DNA of 64,000 nucleotides from Trachythela sp. YZ-2020. Lineage: Eukaryota > Cnidaria > Anthozoa > Malacalcyonacea > Clavulariidae. A program made the position numbers and the translations under genes. Under the pieces are notes generated by a model that was not told where the DNA came from, searched no databases, and saw only the letters and a program-made list of their open reading frames with translations. How positions within the stretch are numbered: position 1 is the stretch's first letter; the number at the start of each line of letters is the position of its first letter. The DNA lies in assembly GCA_016169945.1 (NCBI GenBank), contig JADLSH010000369.1:1488001-1552000 (forward strand). The letters run 5' to 3'. This document shows positions 33,601 through 62,445 of this stretch, one piece after another.

Positions 33601-33614
33601 ACTTTGATTTCTGA
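27495..33614 (+). CDS. ICE2: ICE2, little elongation complex subunit 2 (5' end not resolved)
   Basis: ICE2 (NARG2) is a subunit of the little elongation complex, which supports Pol II transcription of small nuclear RNA genes. Exons: 27495-27683, 28412-28531, 29059-29103, 29697-29795, 30262-30351, 31189-31339, 32299-33614. Phases agree at every junction and give 669 codons plus stop. Order and content follow vertebrate ICE2: PRIPYPKISDLSIEEQKYF, EEFLRFLQQHSL, a short ILQILRCQVQE exon, a PLYTLFQTVGL exon, LTAEALQTLIDNHPPEY, and the C-terminal NARG2_C domain in the last exon. The N-terminal exon or exons are missing or tentative (25781-26231). It is shorter than the human protein of roughly 980 aa, mainly in the middle. 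Identification rests on remembered family sequence; a search would settle it. Confidence 0.87.
28006..28131. mobile_element. Short palindromic TIR element in an ICE2 intron
   Basis: Ends GCCCAGGTCAAACGAG and CTCGTTTGACCCGGGC are inverted. Inner repeats of AACTCTCA/TGAGAGTT pair along most of the 126 bp. Non-coding. Confidence 0.7.
28412..28531 (+). CDS. ICE2: ICE2 exon, helical segment
   Basis: 40 codons, phase 0 on both sides; acceptor ccgttcag, donor gtatta. Encodes SSEQEEFLRFLQQHSLSAKE, matching the EFLKFLQ helix of vertebrate ICE2. Confidence 0.85.
28757..28982. mobile_element. Small TIR element, GTGGGTTTCA ends
   Basis: GTGGGTTTCACTGAGCG at the left and TTTACTGAAACCCATC at the right are inverted. 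Similar to 10891-11122. Lies in an ICE2 intron. Confidence 0.5.
29059..29103 (+). CDS. ICE2: ICE2 micro-exon
   Basis: 15 codons (NILQILRCQVQENVA), phase 0 on both sides, acceptor tcccaaag and donor gtgagt. It fits the family position of the KILRACIEQVKKY helix. Too short to stand alone, but it joins its neighbours in frame. Confidence 0.75.
29697..29795 (+). CDS. ICE2: ICE2 exon, YTLFQTVGL segment
   Basis: 33 codons from acceptor gttttcag to the strong donor gtgagt. A donor three bases earlier (gtagtg) would also keep phase 0. Aligns with YTLHEVTSL and the following helix in vertebrates. Confidence 0.82.
29905..30150. repeat. tRNA-like repeat remnants in an ICE2 intron
   Basis: GAGTCGAACCCGCGACCTC at 29918-29936 reads as an inverted B box. 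TACCTCAGTCGGTAGAGCG at about 30072-30090 reads as a forward A box. They probably derive from tRNA-type SINEs of another family; neither folds into a complete tRNA. Confidence 0.4.
30262..30351 (+). CDS. ICE2: ICE2 exon, LPNMKTKHKLLLE segment
   Basis: 30 codons, phase 0 on both sides, acceptor cttcaag, donor gtactg. Aligns with the PSMPIKLQL segment of the family. A repeat of the MITE family with GGAAACATTG ends lies directly downstream in the intron. Confidence 0.82.
30531..30795 (-). mobile_element. MITE of the CCCTGGGCAA / GGAAACATTGT family
   Basis: On the minus strand it starts near 30795 with CCCTGGGCAAGTTTGAAAAC, carries ATTGTTGCGGAAACATT and ends near 30531 with TTTACCCAGCG. Inner text (TTTCTGAATTTATTC, GCAAATCTTGTTTC) matches the element around the minisatellite at 51590-53037 and the copy at 54836-55133. 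A fragment is at 28619-28665. Confidence 0.7.
31189..31339 (+). CDS. ICE2: ICE2 exon with NHPPEYEKDWELP
   Basis: Starts in phase 0 after acceptor tatgtttag and ends in phase 1 before gtacgt. Encodes FLLTAEALQTLIDNHPPEYE and KDWELPITV, the most recognisable block shared with vertebrate ICE2 (LLNNHGPTYKEQWEIPV). Confidence 0.87.
32058..32127. repeat. Tandem repeat, about 21-bp unit
   Basis: Three copies of GGGCGGCACTGCTGAGTGC-like units lie just upstream of the last ICE2 exon. Non-coding, G/C-rich compared with its surroundings. Confidence 0.75.
32299..33614 (+). CDS. ICE2: ICE2 last exon: acidic linker, NARG2_C domain, basic tail
   Basis: Begins with two bases completing the phase-1 codon (acceptor tctttttag at 32298); ends TGA at 33612-33614. 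The order is DDPLPPKSMKPREANVMYYR (equivalent to the PLPQKKMTMRERN segment), then an acidic disordered linker, then the conserved C-terminal domain with FTYSLWTFGNLNLLIR, VSVFVKPEYQLTYGYEQIT, MIHGILTRLEKL and PWVPIDPNIF. A Lys/Gly-rich tail (KKKAKKGRKGKNKASGAKGK) is likely a nuclear localisation or nucleic-acid-binding segment. Confidence 0.9.
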
Positions 33615-33686
33615 GCTCGTTATTACTGCTTATTGCACGAAGCATTCTTTGCTGCAACTTGCAGCGCAATTTCGAAAACACAACTA

Positions 33687-34098
33687 CAGTCAACCCTGTA
33701 TTAAGCGGACACCCTCGGGGAATAGGTTAGTGTCCGCTTCAGAGTGTCCGCTTAATAGAGGTGTCCGCTTAACAGAGGTTCTCGCCACAGGCCCCCCCCC
33801 CCCATTTCGATGTTTGAACTACGGTAAAAAAAACTTGTCTTAACGCACGCGTAATAATATACTAGTCGAATTAACAAATAGACTTTGAACCGATTGCCGA
33901 ATATCGTTAATATACAGTAGTTACTAAAGCGCAAAAATTGTAAAGATTATGAAAAATTAAGAGAATTTTGTAGTGTTGTCCGCTTAATAGAGGTTTCATG
34001 AATAGGAATTATATGAGATTCAATTCGGAACTTTACAAAGTGTCCCCTTAATACAGGGTGTCCGCTTAATGCAGGGCCGCTCAATACAGGTTTGACTG
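33687..34098. mobile_element. TIR element, CAGTCAACCCTGTATT ends
   Basis: CAGTCAACCCTGTATTAAGC and CTCAATACAGGTTTGACTG are inverted. Several internal copies of TGTCCGCTTAATAGAGG flank a unique centre. It lies between ICE2 and YME1L. This end type is widespread in animal MITEs. No clear target duplication. Confidence 0.75.
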
Positions 34099-35105
34099 AA
34101 TGACTGTATGTTATGTAAAAACGTGTTCACAGAGAAATTGTGAACAAGGTCATCATTTTACACCACCGATGTTTTCCTTACTTAACGTACCCACAACAAA
34201 AGTGATAAAGTTGAAAAATATCGGCGGAATAAAACGAGGGCGTTGCTCAGTTTTTAGTTGAGAATAAAAACATTGGTCTGTTTTATAAGAAATTGCGTTT
34301 TTTGTTCAGGAAAAAAACAACTTCGTGTGACATGGCATTTAATGCCTTTTGGAACTGTAGGGCTATACTTATTTATATGTAAAGAAACTGGAAATCACAT
34401 TTTCTGAAATTGTTCTTGAGGCATTGTGTGTATATGTTTATGTTTAGGCATCATGTAAAAGTGCGCACATTAGGAACATTTAAAGTTGCAGCTTGACAAA
34501 GAGAATCCAAGCTAAACCAAACAATAGATATGTCGACATTTTGCATGTGAATTATATCAGAAACTGTGCTAATACAGTGATTTTAGAAATTCTATGCGTA
34601 TAGTCAGTTGCGGAACGTGACAGCAAATGGTGATCACAAGGCTTCAGAACTGTTGAAATTTCCACAAGAAGATTCGACTACATCTCTCAATTCTGTGTAT
34701 TTGCCTCCAAATATATGAGTTCTCCATATAATGAAAATAATTTTCTTACTCAGATAGATGCCGGCTGACTACCATCTGCAGTGGATAAAACCCATAGAAT
34801 TATTAGAAGGAAGAAGTGAGGAATCATTTTAATTTCAGCTCTCGTGCTTTAAATTACGTCATAAAATTTGATAACGACATTGGAGGCTTGGAGCCTGGGA
34901 ACTAGATTTGCTGATCTGATTCAATCTCGTATTGGATCTGATTCTGAAAGTAAATTACTCCTCAATTTCTTTATTTCAAACTTCATTTTCAAATATTTTT
35001 AAATATATTTGCTCAGGAATACTGGATTAAAAGACTATGGAATAATTTCTAAGTAAATATTTTTCGTTTTGATCATTGATTTTGGAGAAATAGTCCTCAG
35101 AAGCT
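34099..35105. other. ICE2-YME1L intergenic region, presumed YME1L promoter
   Basis: About 1 kb of AT-rich sequence between the TIR element and the YME1L start. No conserved ORF and no clear core promoter motif. AATAAA hexamers near 34224 and 34262 are candidate ICE2 polyadenylation signals. Confidence 0.4.
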
Positions 35106-56440
<21,335 letters not shown>

Positions 56441-56670
56441 ACACAATATTTTCTAACTACACAATATACGCTGCTTAATAAGGACAGTTTTTAGTATAGA
56501 AATACAAATAGCAGTTTTGATGTTATGTATTGACAACATTTTGCAAGCAAATTTATACCATTTGTTGATGTTGTATGAAATTCTCGGGAAATGTATTTGG
56601 CTGCGTTGCTACTTCAGAAACAGGTGAACAACCGGAGTTTTTTTCCAAAGTATTTTGGTGCATGGGCAAA

Positions 56671-57173
56671 CAGGGCGCGAAATAACGGCCGGTCAACGGA
56701 CAATGTCCGGCCAAAATGAGTAGTCGTCCGGTCAAACTCTCGCATGACCGGTCATTTTGACCGGCTACTTTTTAAAGTTTACATGTAATTCAGTTGCTAA
56801 ATAAAGCGAACGAGCAAACTATTTTCATGCAATTTTCTCATGGATTAATTTCGAAGTTGCTGACAAGTGAAAATAGCCGGCACGCAGTGGCTGCAACTGT
56901 CAAAACTTATGTTCTTTGTTAATTTCGTCTGATGCATGTTGCGTTTACTTTGAATAATATTTACTGTACGGACTTTACAATAAAACTCACAAGTGATTCT
57001 TGACTTTTACAGACATTTTTCTAGTTACATTAAGTATTTTACATTTAAGGGGACTTTGTCAGGCTTTGTTTAGCTGAATAATTTGACCGGCCAGAAATGC
57101 GGGATGTCCGAGCTAAAGTTGGTTTGGCCGGTCACTTTGACCGGCAACCCTCCAGCCGTTATTTCGCGCCCTG
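56671..57173. mobile_element. TIR element, CAGGGCGCGAAATAACGGC ends
   Basis: CAGGGCGCGAAATAACGGC at the left is exactly complementary to GCCGTTATTTCGCGCCCTG at the right. GGCAAA flanks both sides (56665-56670, 57174-57179). GGCCGGTCAAxxTGACCGGC-type subterminal repeats occur at both ends. The ends look hAT-like, but only 6 bp of target duplication match. Non-coding. Confidence 0.82.
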
Positions 57174-57179
57174 GGCAAA

Positions 57180-57660
57180 GTAAATATACGAATTTCGGGT
57201 GAATTGCACGATTCATATAGCTGTTTTCTGTATCTTCTGAGATCGCGACCCGATTTTAGGGTGGTTTTGTTGGCGATGGGCAAATGGTGTATCCGTGTAT
57301 GATGGATTCGTGCCAGAAAAATCATAGGTAACCTTGGTCATATATATAATGACGGCTGCATTCATATGAGCAGCTAAAAAAAACAAGAAATTAAAACTGA
57401 TTTACATTACACAGCACAGGAAGCAATCTTTTGTATTTATTAATACTTTGGAAACAAAATGTAATTGTTAAAGCTGATTAAACTAACAAAGTTTACAGAA
57501 AGTTTACCCAAAGTCTACTAGAGATAAGGGGCAAGTACAACAACGAATAGATAGGCAGTATATTTTCTTTGTGTCTTTGTCGTTGCATGTATATATATGC
57601 TCAATATAGAGTTGTTTTAATCTGTACTATTAAGGTTCATTTTCTAGTTAAAGCTTTAAA
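57180..57660. other. Gene-free stretch
   Basis: AT-rich, with no supported gene or repeat. Confidence 0.45.
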
Positions 57661-57890
57661 AATTATTCTAATTATCTTGTTCCATAAATATATCAGTTAA
57701 AACTTTAAAAGCTGCACAGTTCCTCAAGACGTCGTCAATAAGCTATTCTATGTCAATATGTTAAATCTTTAAAAAGCTGCACGGATTCCTAAGCAGACGT
57801 CCATATTCAGCATTTCTATGTTTCTTATTCTGTAAATATCGGTGAAATCTTTAAAACGCTGTACAGTGTCCTAAGATCTGGTCAGGTCAA
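57661..57890 (-). pseudogene. Decayed tandem copies of the GPCR 3' coding end
   Basis: Three segments (about 57702-57756, 57767-57840, 57847-57883) repeat TTTAAAAAGCTGCA, a short spacer, CTAAG, GACGTCCATA and TTCTATGTTTCTTATTC. The same order occurs in the last codons of the receptor at 58497-58570 (the KYRNAYGRLLGILCSFLN region read on the minus strand). The copies are out of frame and diverged. Confidence 0.65.
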
Positions 57891-58484
57891 AAGGGCTGCT
57901 ACTGGTACCATGTAGCCCACCATTCACATGGTCGGGTTGTCGGCGATTCAACTGGCTCCTCCTGGATGAACAGCCTGTCAGGGTTAAGAACAAGACCTGA
58001 CTCTATGGGCGGTCGACTCTTATAATCAACGCGGCCATCCATCAAAGCATATGATCAAAGTGGAGTCAGAATCCATTAGACATTTGAACTCAGCAGTGCT
58101 GACTCATCAAACTATACCTCAGACGTAATGGCTCTGCCTTTCATCTGAATAGGACCATCCAAGGGTAATTATCAACCGCAGAGGACTCAGCACTGCGGGC
58201 AAAAGATGAAAAAAAGACGTAAATGATAGATATATTTATTTATCACATTGTCCGCGACAGATGTCTGCCAACCAAAAAGTATATTTCTATATCTTTTCTT
58301 CTTTCTACTAAGGCATGCAAGATGCGTGATGTTCTTTGACTTTGTTATTGTGTGGATTCATTCTCAGTATAGTTGCTACAAGGCCAGTTAAAACAAAGTC
58401 GCCATAAGCATTTTCATGACGTTCTTTAATATTGAATGGATCCATTCTCATGCAATATATAGTGTTTTAATGTGTATATAAGTT
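57891..58484. other. GPCR downstream region
   Basis: No supported gene. Around 58330-58440, two loosely similar blocks (GTTCTTTGACTTTG, then GGATTCATTCTCA; and GTTCTTTAATATTG, then GGATCCATTCTCA) may be further worn duplicates. Confidence 0.45.
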
Positions 58485-59510
58485 TCATTTGCCAAAATTT
58501 AAAAAGCTGCATAGTATCCCAAGAAGTCGTCCATACGCATTCCTGTATTTCATATGTCTTATTCCATAAATGAAAGGATTAATTATCGAATTTATAGCAA
58601 TCAATTCCGAGAAAATGATATGTAGTGTTAGTGGTATACAACTGGTATTGCACACTAACATATCTAAACATACTTCTAATGAAAAGGGAATAAAACAACC
58701 TAGGAGCACTCCTATTACTATAACAAATGTTTTCAATTGTTTTAACTCCTTTTTAATCCTTTGCCAGGATGCATTTTGCTCATGTCGCTCATTGCCATTG
58801 GTAGAATTCCCTGCTTGCATCTCTTGCTCATTGGTAGAATTGCGCATATCTTGATTATTTCGGGTAATAGAACCAGTAGCTATCCTCCGTCTTTGCTTCC
58901 GCGCAATTTTAAGTATTTTAATATTGAAGAAAATTATAAAAGTAAGCGGGATATATATGTATACAATGAATGTAAATAATATGAACTCGTTCGATGAACG
59001 GCAAACGCCACGAACTTCGCCTGGAACGATATATATTATTGATACAGGAAGAAAGGCTAATGCCCATATCCACATTATGCATACCAGAATATAAACTCTC
59101 TGCCATGTCATAAGTATAGGATATTTCAGCGGCCATCTTATAAACAGATATCTATCAAAACTGATCGCTAAAAGAGTGAGAATTGACAGAAAAACAGACA
59201 CACCACCGCTTGAATAAATGAACTTGCAAAAAAATTCTTCATCACTGTGAACTCCAGTCACAATTCGAACCAACTCAACAATCCAAATAGGATAAATTGT
59301 TAGACAGACTAACAAATCTGTTACACTCAGATTGACAATAAGCCAAGCGGTCGGTGACTTTTCCTTGTTCATAAAAACATTGTATATTATAACTCCAGTA
59401 TTACCTAAAACGCCGAACACGATGCAAATACATTTGAATATCATCAAACCAATTAAAAATTGGGAGGAAACCTGCTCTGAGTCTGCTTTCGTAGTCATAT
59501 CTTGCCCCAC
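58485..59510 (-). CDS. Class A (rhodopsin-like) G-protein-coupled receptor, intronless
   Basis: 341 aa, seven membrane spans, plasma-membrane receptor of unknown ligand. TM1 has GN (36-37) and TM2 LSVTD (61-65). Cys95 and Cys170 can form the usual disulfide. TM3 ends FDRY (118-121), a standard DRY motif. TM6 has CFIPF (272-276), with Phe where most class A receptors have the toggle Trp. TM7 has NPFIY (311-315), followed by a helix-8-like stretch ending CSFLNFGK. The third loop is Asn/Gln-rich with several N-x-S/T. A short N-terminus without signal peptide suggests a small ligand such as an amine. It resembles the intronless receptor expansions of cnidarians; the subfamily cannot be fixed here. 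Decayed 3' copies lie downstream. Confidence 0.93.
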   Translation of the reverse strand: MGQDMTTKADSEQVSSQFLIGLMIFKCICIVFGVLGNTGVIIYNVFMNKEKSPTAWLIVNLSVTDLLVCLTIYPIWIVELVRIVTGVHSDEEFFCKFIYSSGGVSVFLSILTLLAISFDRYLFIRWPLKYPILMTWQRVYILVCIMWIWALAFLPVSIIYIVPGEVRGVCRSSNEFILFTFIVYIYIPLTFIIFFNIKILKIARKQRRRIATGSITRNNQDMRNSTNEQEMQAGNSTNGNERHEQNASWQRIKKELKQLKTFVIVIGVLLGCFIPFSLEVCLDMLVCNTSCIPLTLHIIFSELIAINSIINPFIYGIRHMKYRNAYGRLLGILCSFLNFGK

Positions 59511-60384
59511 GGCTTTACCACAGAGCCATGCAGAGGCTTTACTTTTGCTGAATTGATTGATTTAACGTTCTTTGTCTTTAGCCAGTTTAGGCTTTATTAC
59601 ATTTAAACCTCAAAATTAAATGTCAGCTTTGAAAAACGAATTGTTCTCCGATACTCAATAAACATGTCCGTAGATAATATTTACTATTAATAAAAATTGA
59701 TGTACTGGTTATTGAACCAGCTTGCTTTATTTACTTGGATTTTATATGTTTTTATCGAATGTGTATTTATACATGATATCTTTCATTCTTTTTGCGCCGA
59801 TGATCTGTCAAGACTGTCATATAAATAATATACCTGTATAATTAAGACTTTTTATGTTACAAACGGTGGGAACCAAGGGCATGTTGTCACTCATCACAAA
59901 TGAATATCCTAAAGTAAGGTGACAAGTAATTATTTCTCTAATTATCTTCATTTAAAACCCCGTGCATGATATTAACGATTATAACGCCAAGAAAAGGAAC
60001 AATTATATATATAGCCGGTAATCTTGACCAGTAAACCTATATAAGTACTATCTTCATGCATGACTATTTTCAATAATCGTCACCTTGGTATTAATGCTAT
60101 TTAGTAAAATTACATAGGTGATTACATATTCACCGATATTCACCTCGCCTTCGGCGAATAATTGTTAAATACTATGTGTCTATGGTACACTCTATAGATG
60201 TATATATCTCTCATGCATACATATACATATCGTGTGTATGTCTCTATTATAAGAGGTTTTTCTGCATTAAGGGTTTTATAATGCCAGAGTTTAGTTTATT
60301 ATTACTATTTGATGTTGACAACTCGAGTTCCTATCACCTACCTTCCAAATAGACCTGTCTCTCCAGGCATTGTACTCTTTCAAT
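59511..60384. other. GPCR upstream region
   Basis: No gene. At 60100-60168, TAAAATTACATAGGTGATTA and TATTCACCGATATTCACC belong to the repeat family at 38220-38560 and 42718-43300. Confidence 0.5.
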
Positions 60385-60710
60385 TATGCAACATTTGATA
60401 GCGTCCCTAGAAATGTAGTGTTTTGGGCAATGAAGAAGAATGAAGTGGAAGAAAATATGATAAGAATAATAAGAGTTATGAAGAAAGACGTGGTAACAAC
60501 AGTAATTACACTCTACGGACAGTAGCACAGACCCTTTCGATGTAGAAATTAGCCTCCATCAAGGTCACAGATGAGTTAAAGTTCTGCACTCCTGCTGTTC
60601 ACTGTGTTCGTTGTTTCTTGGCGTGCCCACAACGATAGATAGTTATGGAGAAGAAATATGGGATCTGCTCTATGTTGTATATGTTGAACATGTGTGTCAT
60701 CGTGAAAAAA
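60385..60710 (+). pseudogene. LINE (non-LTR) reverse-transcriptase fragment, broken
   Basis: In one frame FDSVPRNVVFWAMKK, then VEENMIRIIRVM resembles the F-D-x-V-P-R and following helix of LINE reverse transcriptases. After in-frame stops, FDVEISLHQGHR and WDLLYVVYVEHV fall where the family has the V-x-Q-G and Y-A-D-D blocks. The catalytic Y-x-D-D is lost. No endonuclease or complete ORF is nearby. Confidence 0.55.
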
Positions 60711-61255
60711 ATGAATGTTAAACATATTACACGCAAATATATTAATCATATTTTTCAATGGTCCTATACCTCGTAGTCACTTCAAATAGTATTATTCGTG
60801 AAGAAACTGTTCAAATTTACAAGGAAACCCACCGTTAAATGGCTACGCTTTAAAATGAATGTAAACATAAACGTTTTACTCTATCAGTCTTTTCAAAGTT
60901 TACATTTCAATCGAGGACTCCGTTTTTTTATACACCCTGTAGATAGGTACTGGCACGGTTGCTACAAACAGAGACATAATTCATGTTTCGTTAAATACTA
61001 CCTGCATGCACTCTGCAGTTGCAAAGTTTATGGAAATGTAAGAAGTTGCCAAAGTTTATGTTACAAGAACCGCAACCCTAAACCACACAATGTATGTTGC
61101 CGCGTAACGGCAAACTTAACAACGACAAATACCTTTATTATGGAACTTATGGCTATATACATGTACATGTCAGATGCGAAATTCCTATAGGTCCTACACT
61201 AAAAGATGTAAAGTTCATGATCTGTACGTCTGACAAAAAAATAAGAGAAAAGACT

Positions 61256-61530
61256 GTTGGAGATTATTGGTGTTATTATAGATTTTGTGTATATCGCGTG
61301 ACCGGAAGAGCGAACAGCTAGGAACATGCCAATCAACGGCATTCTAGCCAATGGGATGCGAACAGTGTTATTGTTATTGGGCAACGTGCGAAGCGAGAGA
61401 CAGCGAGAGAAACGGACAAGAATATAACGATAAATATAGGGGTTTTTGTAGTTTACTTTATTAAATATTATAGTTTTACCGAATGTGACTTTTCGTAGAT
61501 ACATACCGGGGAGGCAGGTAATTTACGAAA
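61256..61530 (+). mobile_element. 5' LTR of a BEL/Pao-like element (approximate)
   Basis: Begins TGTTGGAGATTATTGG, a common LTR start. The end is placed just before the primer-binding site at 61533, but no second LTR is present in the window to define it. AATAAATATAG-like AT sequence near 61430 could serve transcription or polyadenylation. Confidence 0.45.
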
Positions 61531-61532
61531 CG

Positions 61533-61550
61533 TGGCACCTCCGACGGGAT
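61533..61550 (+). promoter_or_regulatory. Candidate retroelement primer-binding site
   Basis: TGGCACCTCCGACGGGAT begins with TGG, complementary to the CCA end of a tRNA, and lies between the presumed LTR and gag, where a minus-strand primer site is expected. The tRNA species was not determined. Confidence 0.55.
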
Positions 61551-61633
61551 AAATATCGAGCGAATTTATCGACGTTTGTTGGCTTTGTGTATTATATTCG
61601 TGATTCGTAAAGGAATGTTTTTATCGTAAAAAT

Positions 61634-62224
61634 ATGGCAGACGGCAAAGCGAAGTCAGCTTTCGACACGAAGTTGAAACAGCTTCTTATTACTTGTAAGA
61701 GAACCAACGCGGTGCTTACCTCGAACAAGGATACGGCTATTCAACGCCATTTGGATGCTCTTAAAGCATTATCGAGAGAGGTCGAAACTTCGAGACGAGA
61801 AGTAGAGGCGTTAAAAATCGAGCAAAGTGAGGATGACAACGAAGTTTTAGAGTGGAATGCGCAGATCGAAGGCGAAATAGAGAAGGCGGATGACGATATT
61901 AAACTTCTCGAGAACTGGCAAGACGAATACAAGCAAGGGAAAGAACATACGGCGCGAGAAGAGCAGTTAAAGTTTGAGATAAAGCTTCACGGGACTAAAC
62001 TACAACTGCAATCGGAGCACGAAGCGGCTCAAAATACGGATAAACAATCGACCGAAGCGACGAAAGAAGTGAACGTAAAGCTGCCAAAGTTAGTAATATC
62101 GAAATTCGACGGCGCATATACAGATTGGACACGGTTTTGGGGACAATATAGCGAATCTATTGAGAAATCTAGCTTGCCAAGCGTGGCGAAATTTTCGTAT
62201 CTAAAAGGGCTATCTTTAAAATAG
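61634..62224 (+). CDS. BEL/Pao-like retrotransposon gag, truncated
   Basis: 196 codons. The first 150 residues are a charged coiled coil (KALSREVETSRREVEALKIE). The end reads KLPKLVISKFDGAYTDWTRF, then WGQYSESIEKSSLPSVAKFS, YLKGL, the start of the gag domain typical of BEL/Pao elements (DUF1759-type). The frame stops right after YLKGLSLK, where a full gag-pol would continue for over a thousand codons. The break coincides with the start of a GGGAATC minisatellite. Protease, reverse transcriptase and integrase are absent from the window. Confidence 0.75.
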   Translation: MADGKAKSAFDTKLKQLLITCKRTNAVLTSNKDTAIQRHLDALKALSREVETSRREVEALKIEQSEDDNEVLEWNAQIEGEIEKADDDIKLLENWQDEYKQGKEHTAREEQLKFEIKLHGTKLQLQSEHEAAQNTDKQSTEATKEVNVKLPKLVISKFDGAYTDWTRFWGQYSESIEKSSLPSVAKFSYLKGLSLK

Positions 62225-62445
62225 GGAACGGGAATCGGGGAATCCGGGAATCCTGGAATCGGGGAATCCTGGAATCGCAAAATCCGGGAATCGGGGAATG
62301 AGGAAATAAGAGAGTAGGGAACCGAGAAGTGGGGAAACCGGGGAGTGGGGCAAACAGGAGGCTGGGGAAACAGGAGCTAAGAGATCTATAGGACAGTAGA
62401 ATTGGGGAATGGCGAGACCAGGGGATGGGGGGAACCGTGTGTAAC
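62222..62445. repeat. GGGAATC / GGGGAA purine-rich minisatellite
   Basis: Degenerate units such as GGGAATCGGGGAATCCTGGA, becoming GGGGAAACAGGAG-like towards the right. It abuts the truncated gag. ORFs on the minus strand through it are Pro/Phe-rich artefacts. Confidence 0.8.

Noticed and set aside
56671..57173. Firm hAT assignment of the CAGGGCGCG element
   Set aside because: Only six bases (GGCAAA) match as target duplication; the eight expected for hAT do not.
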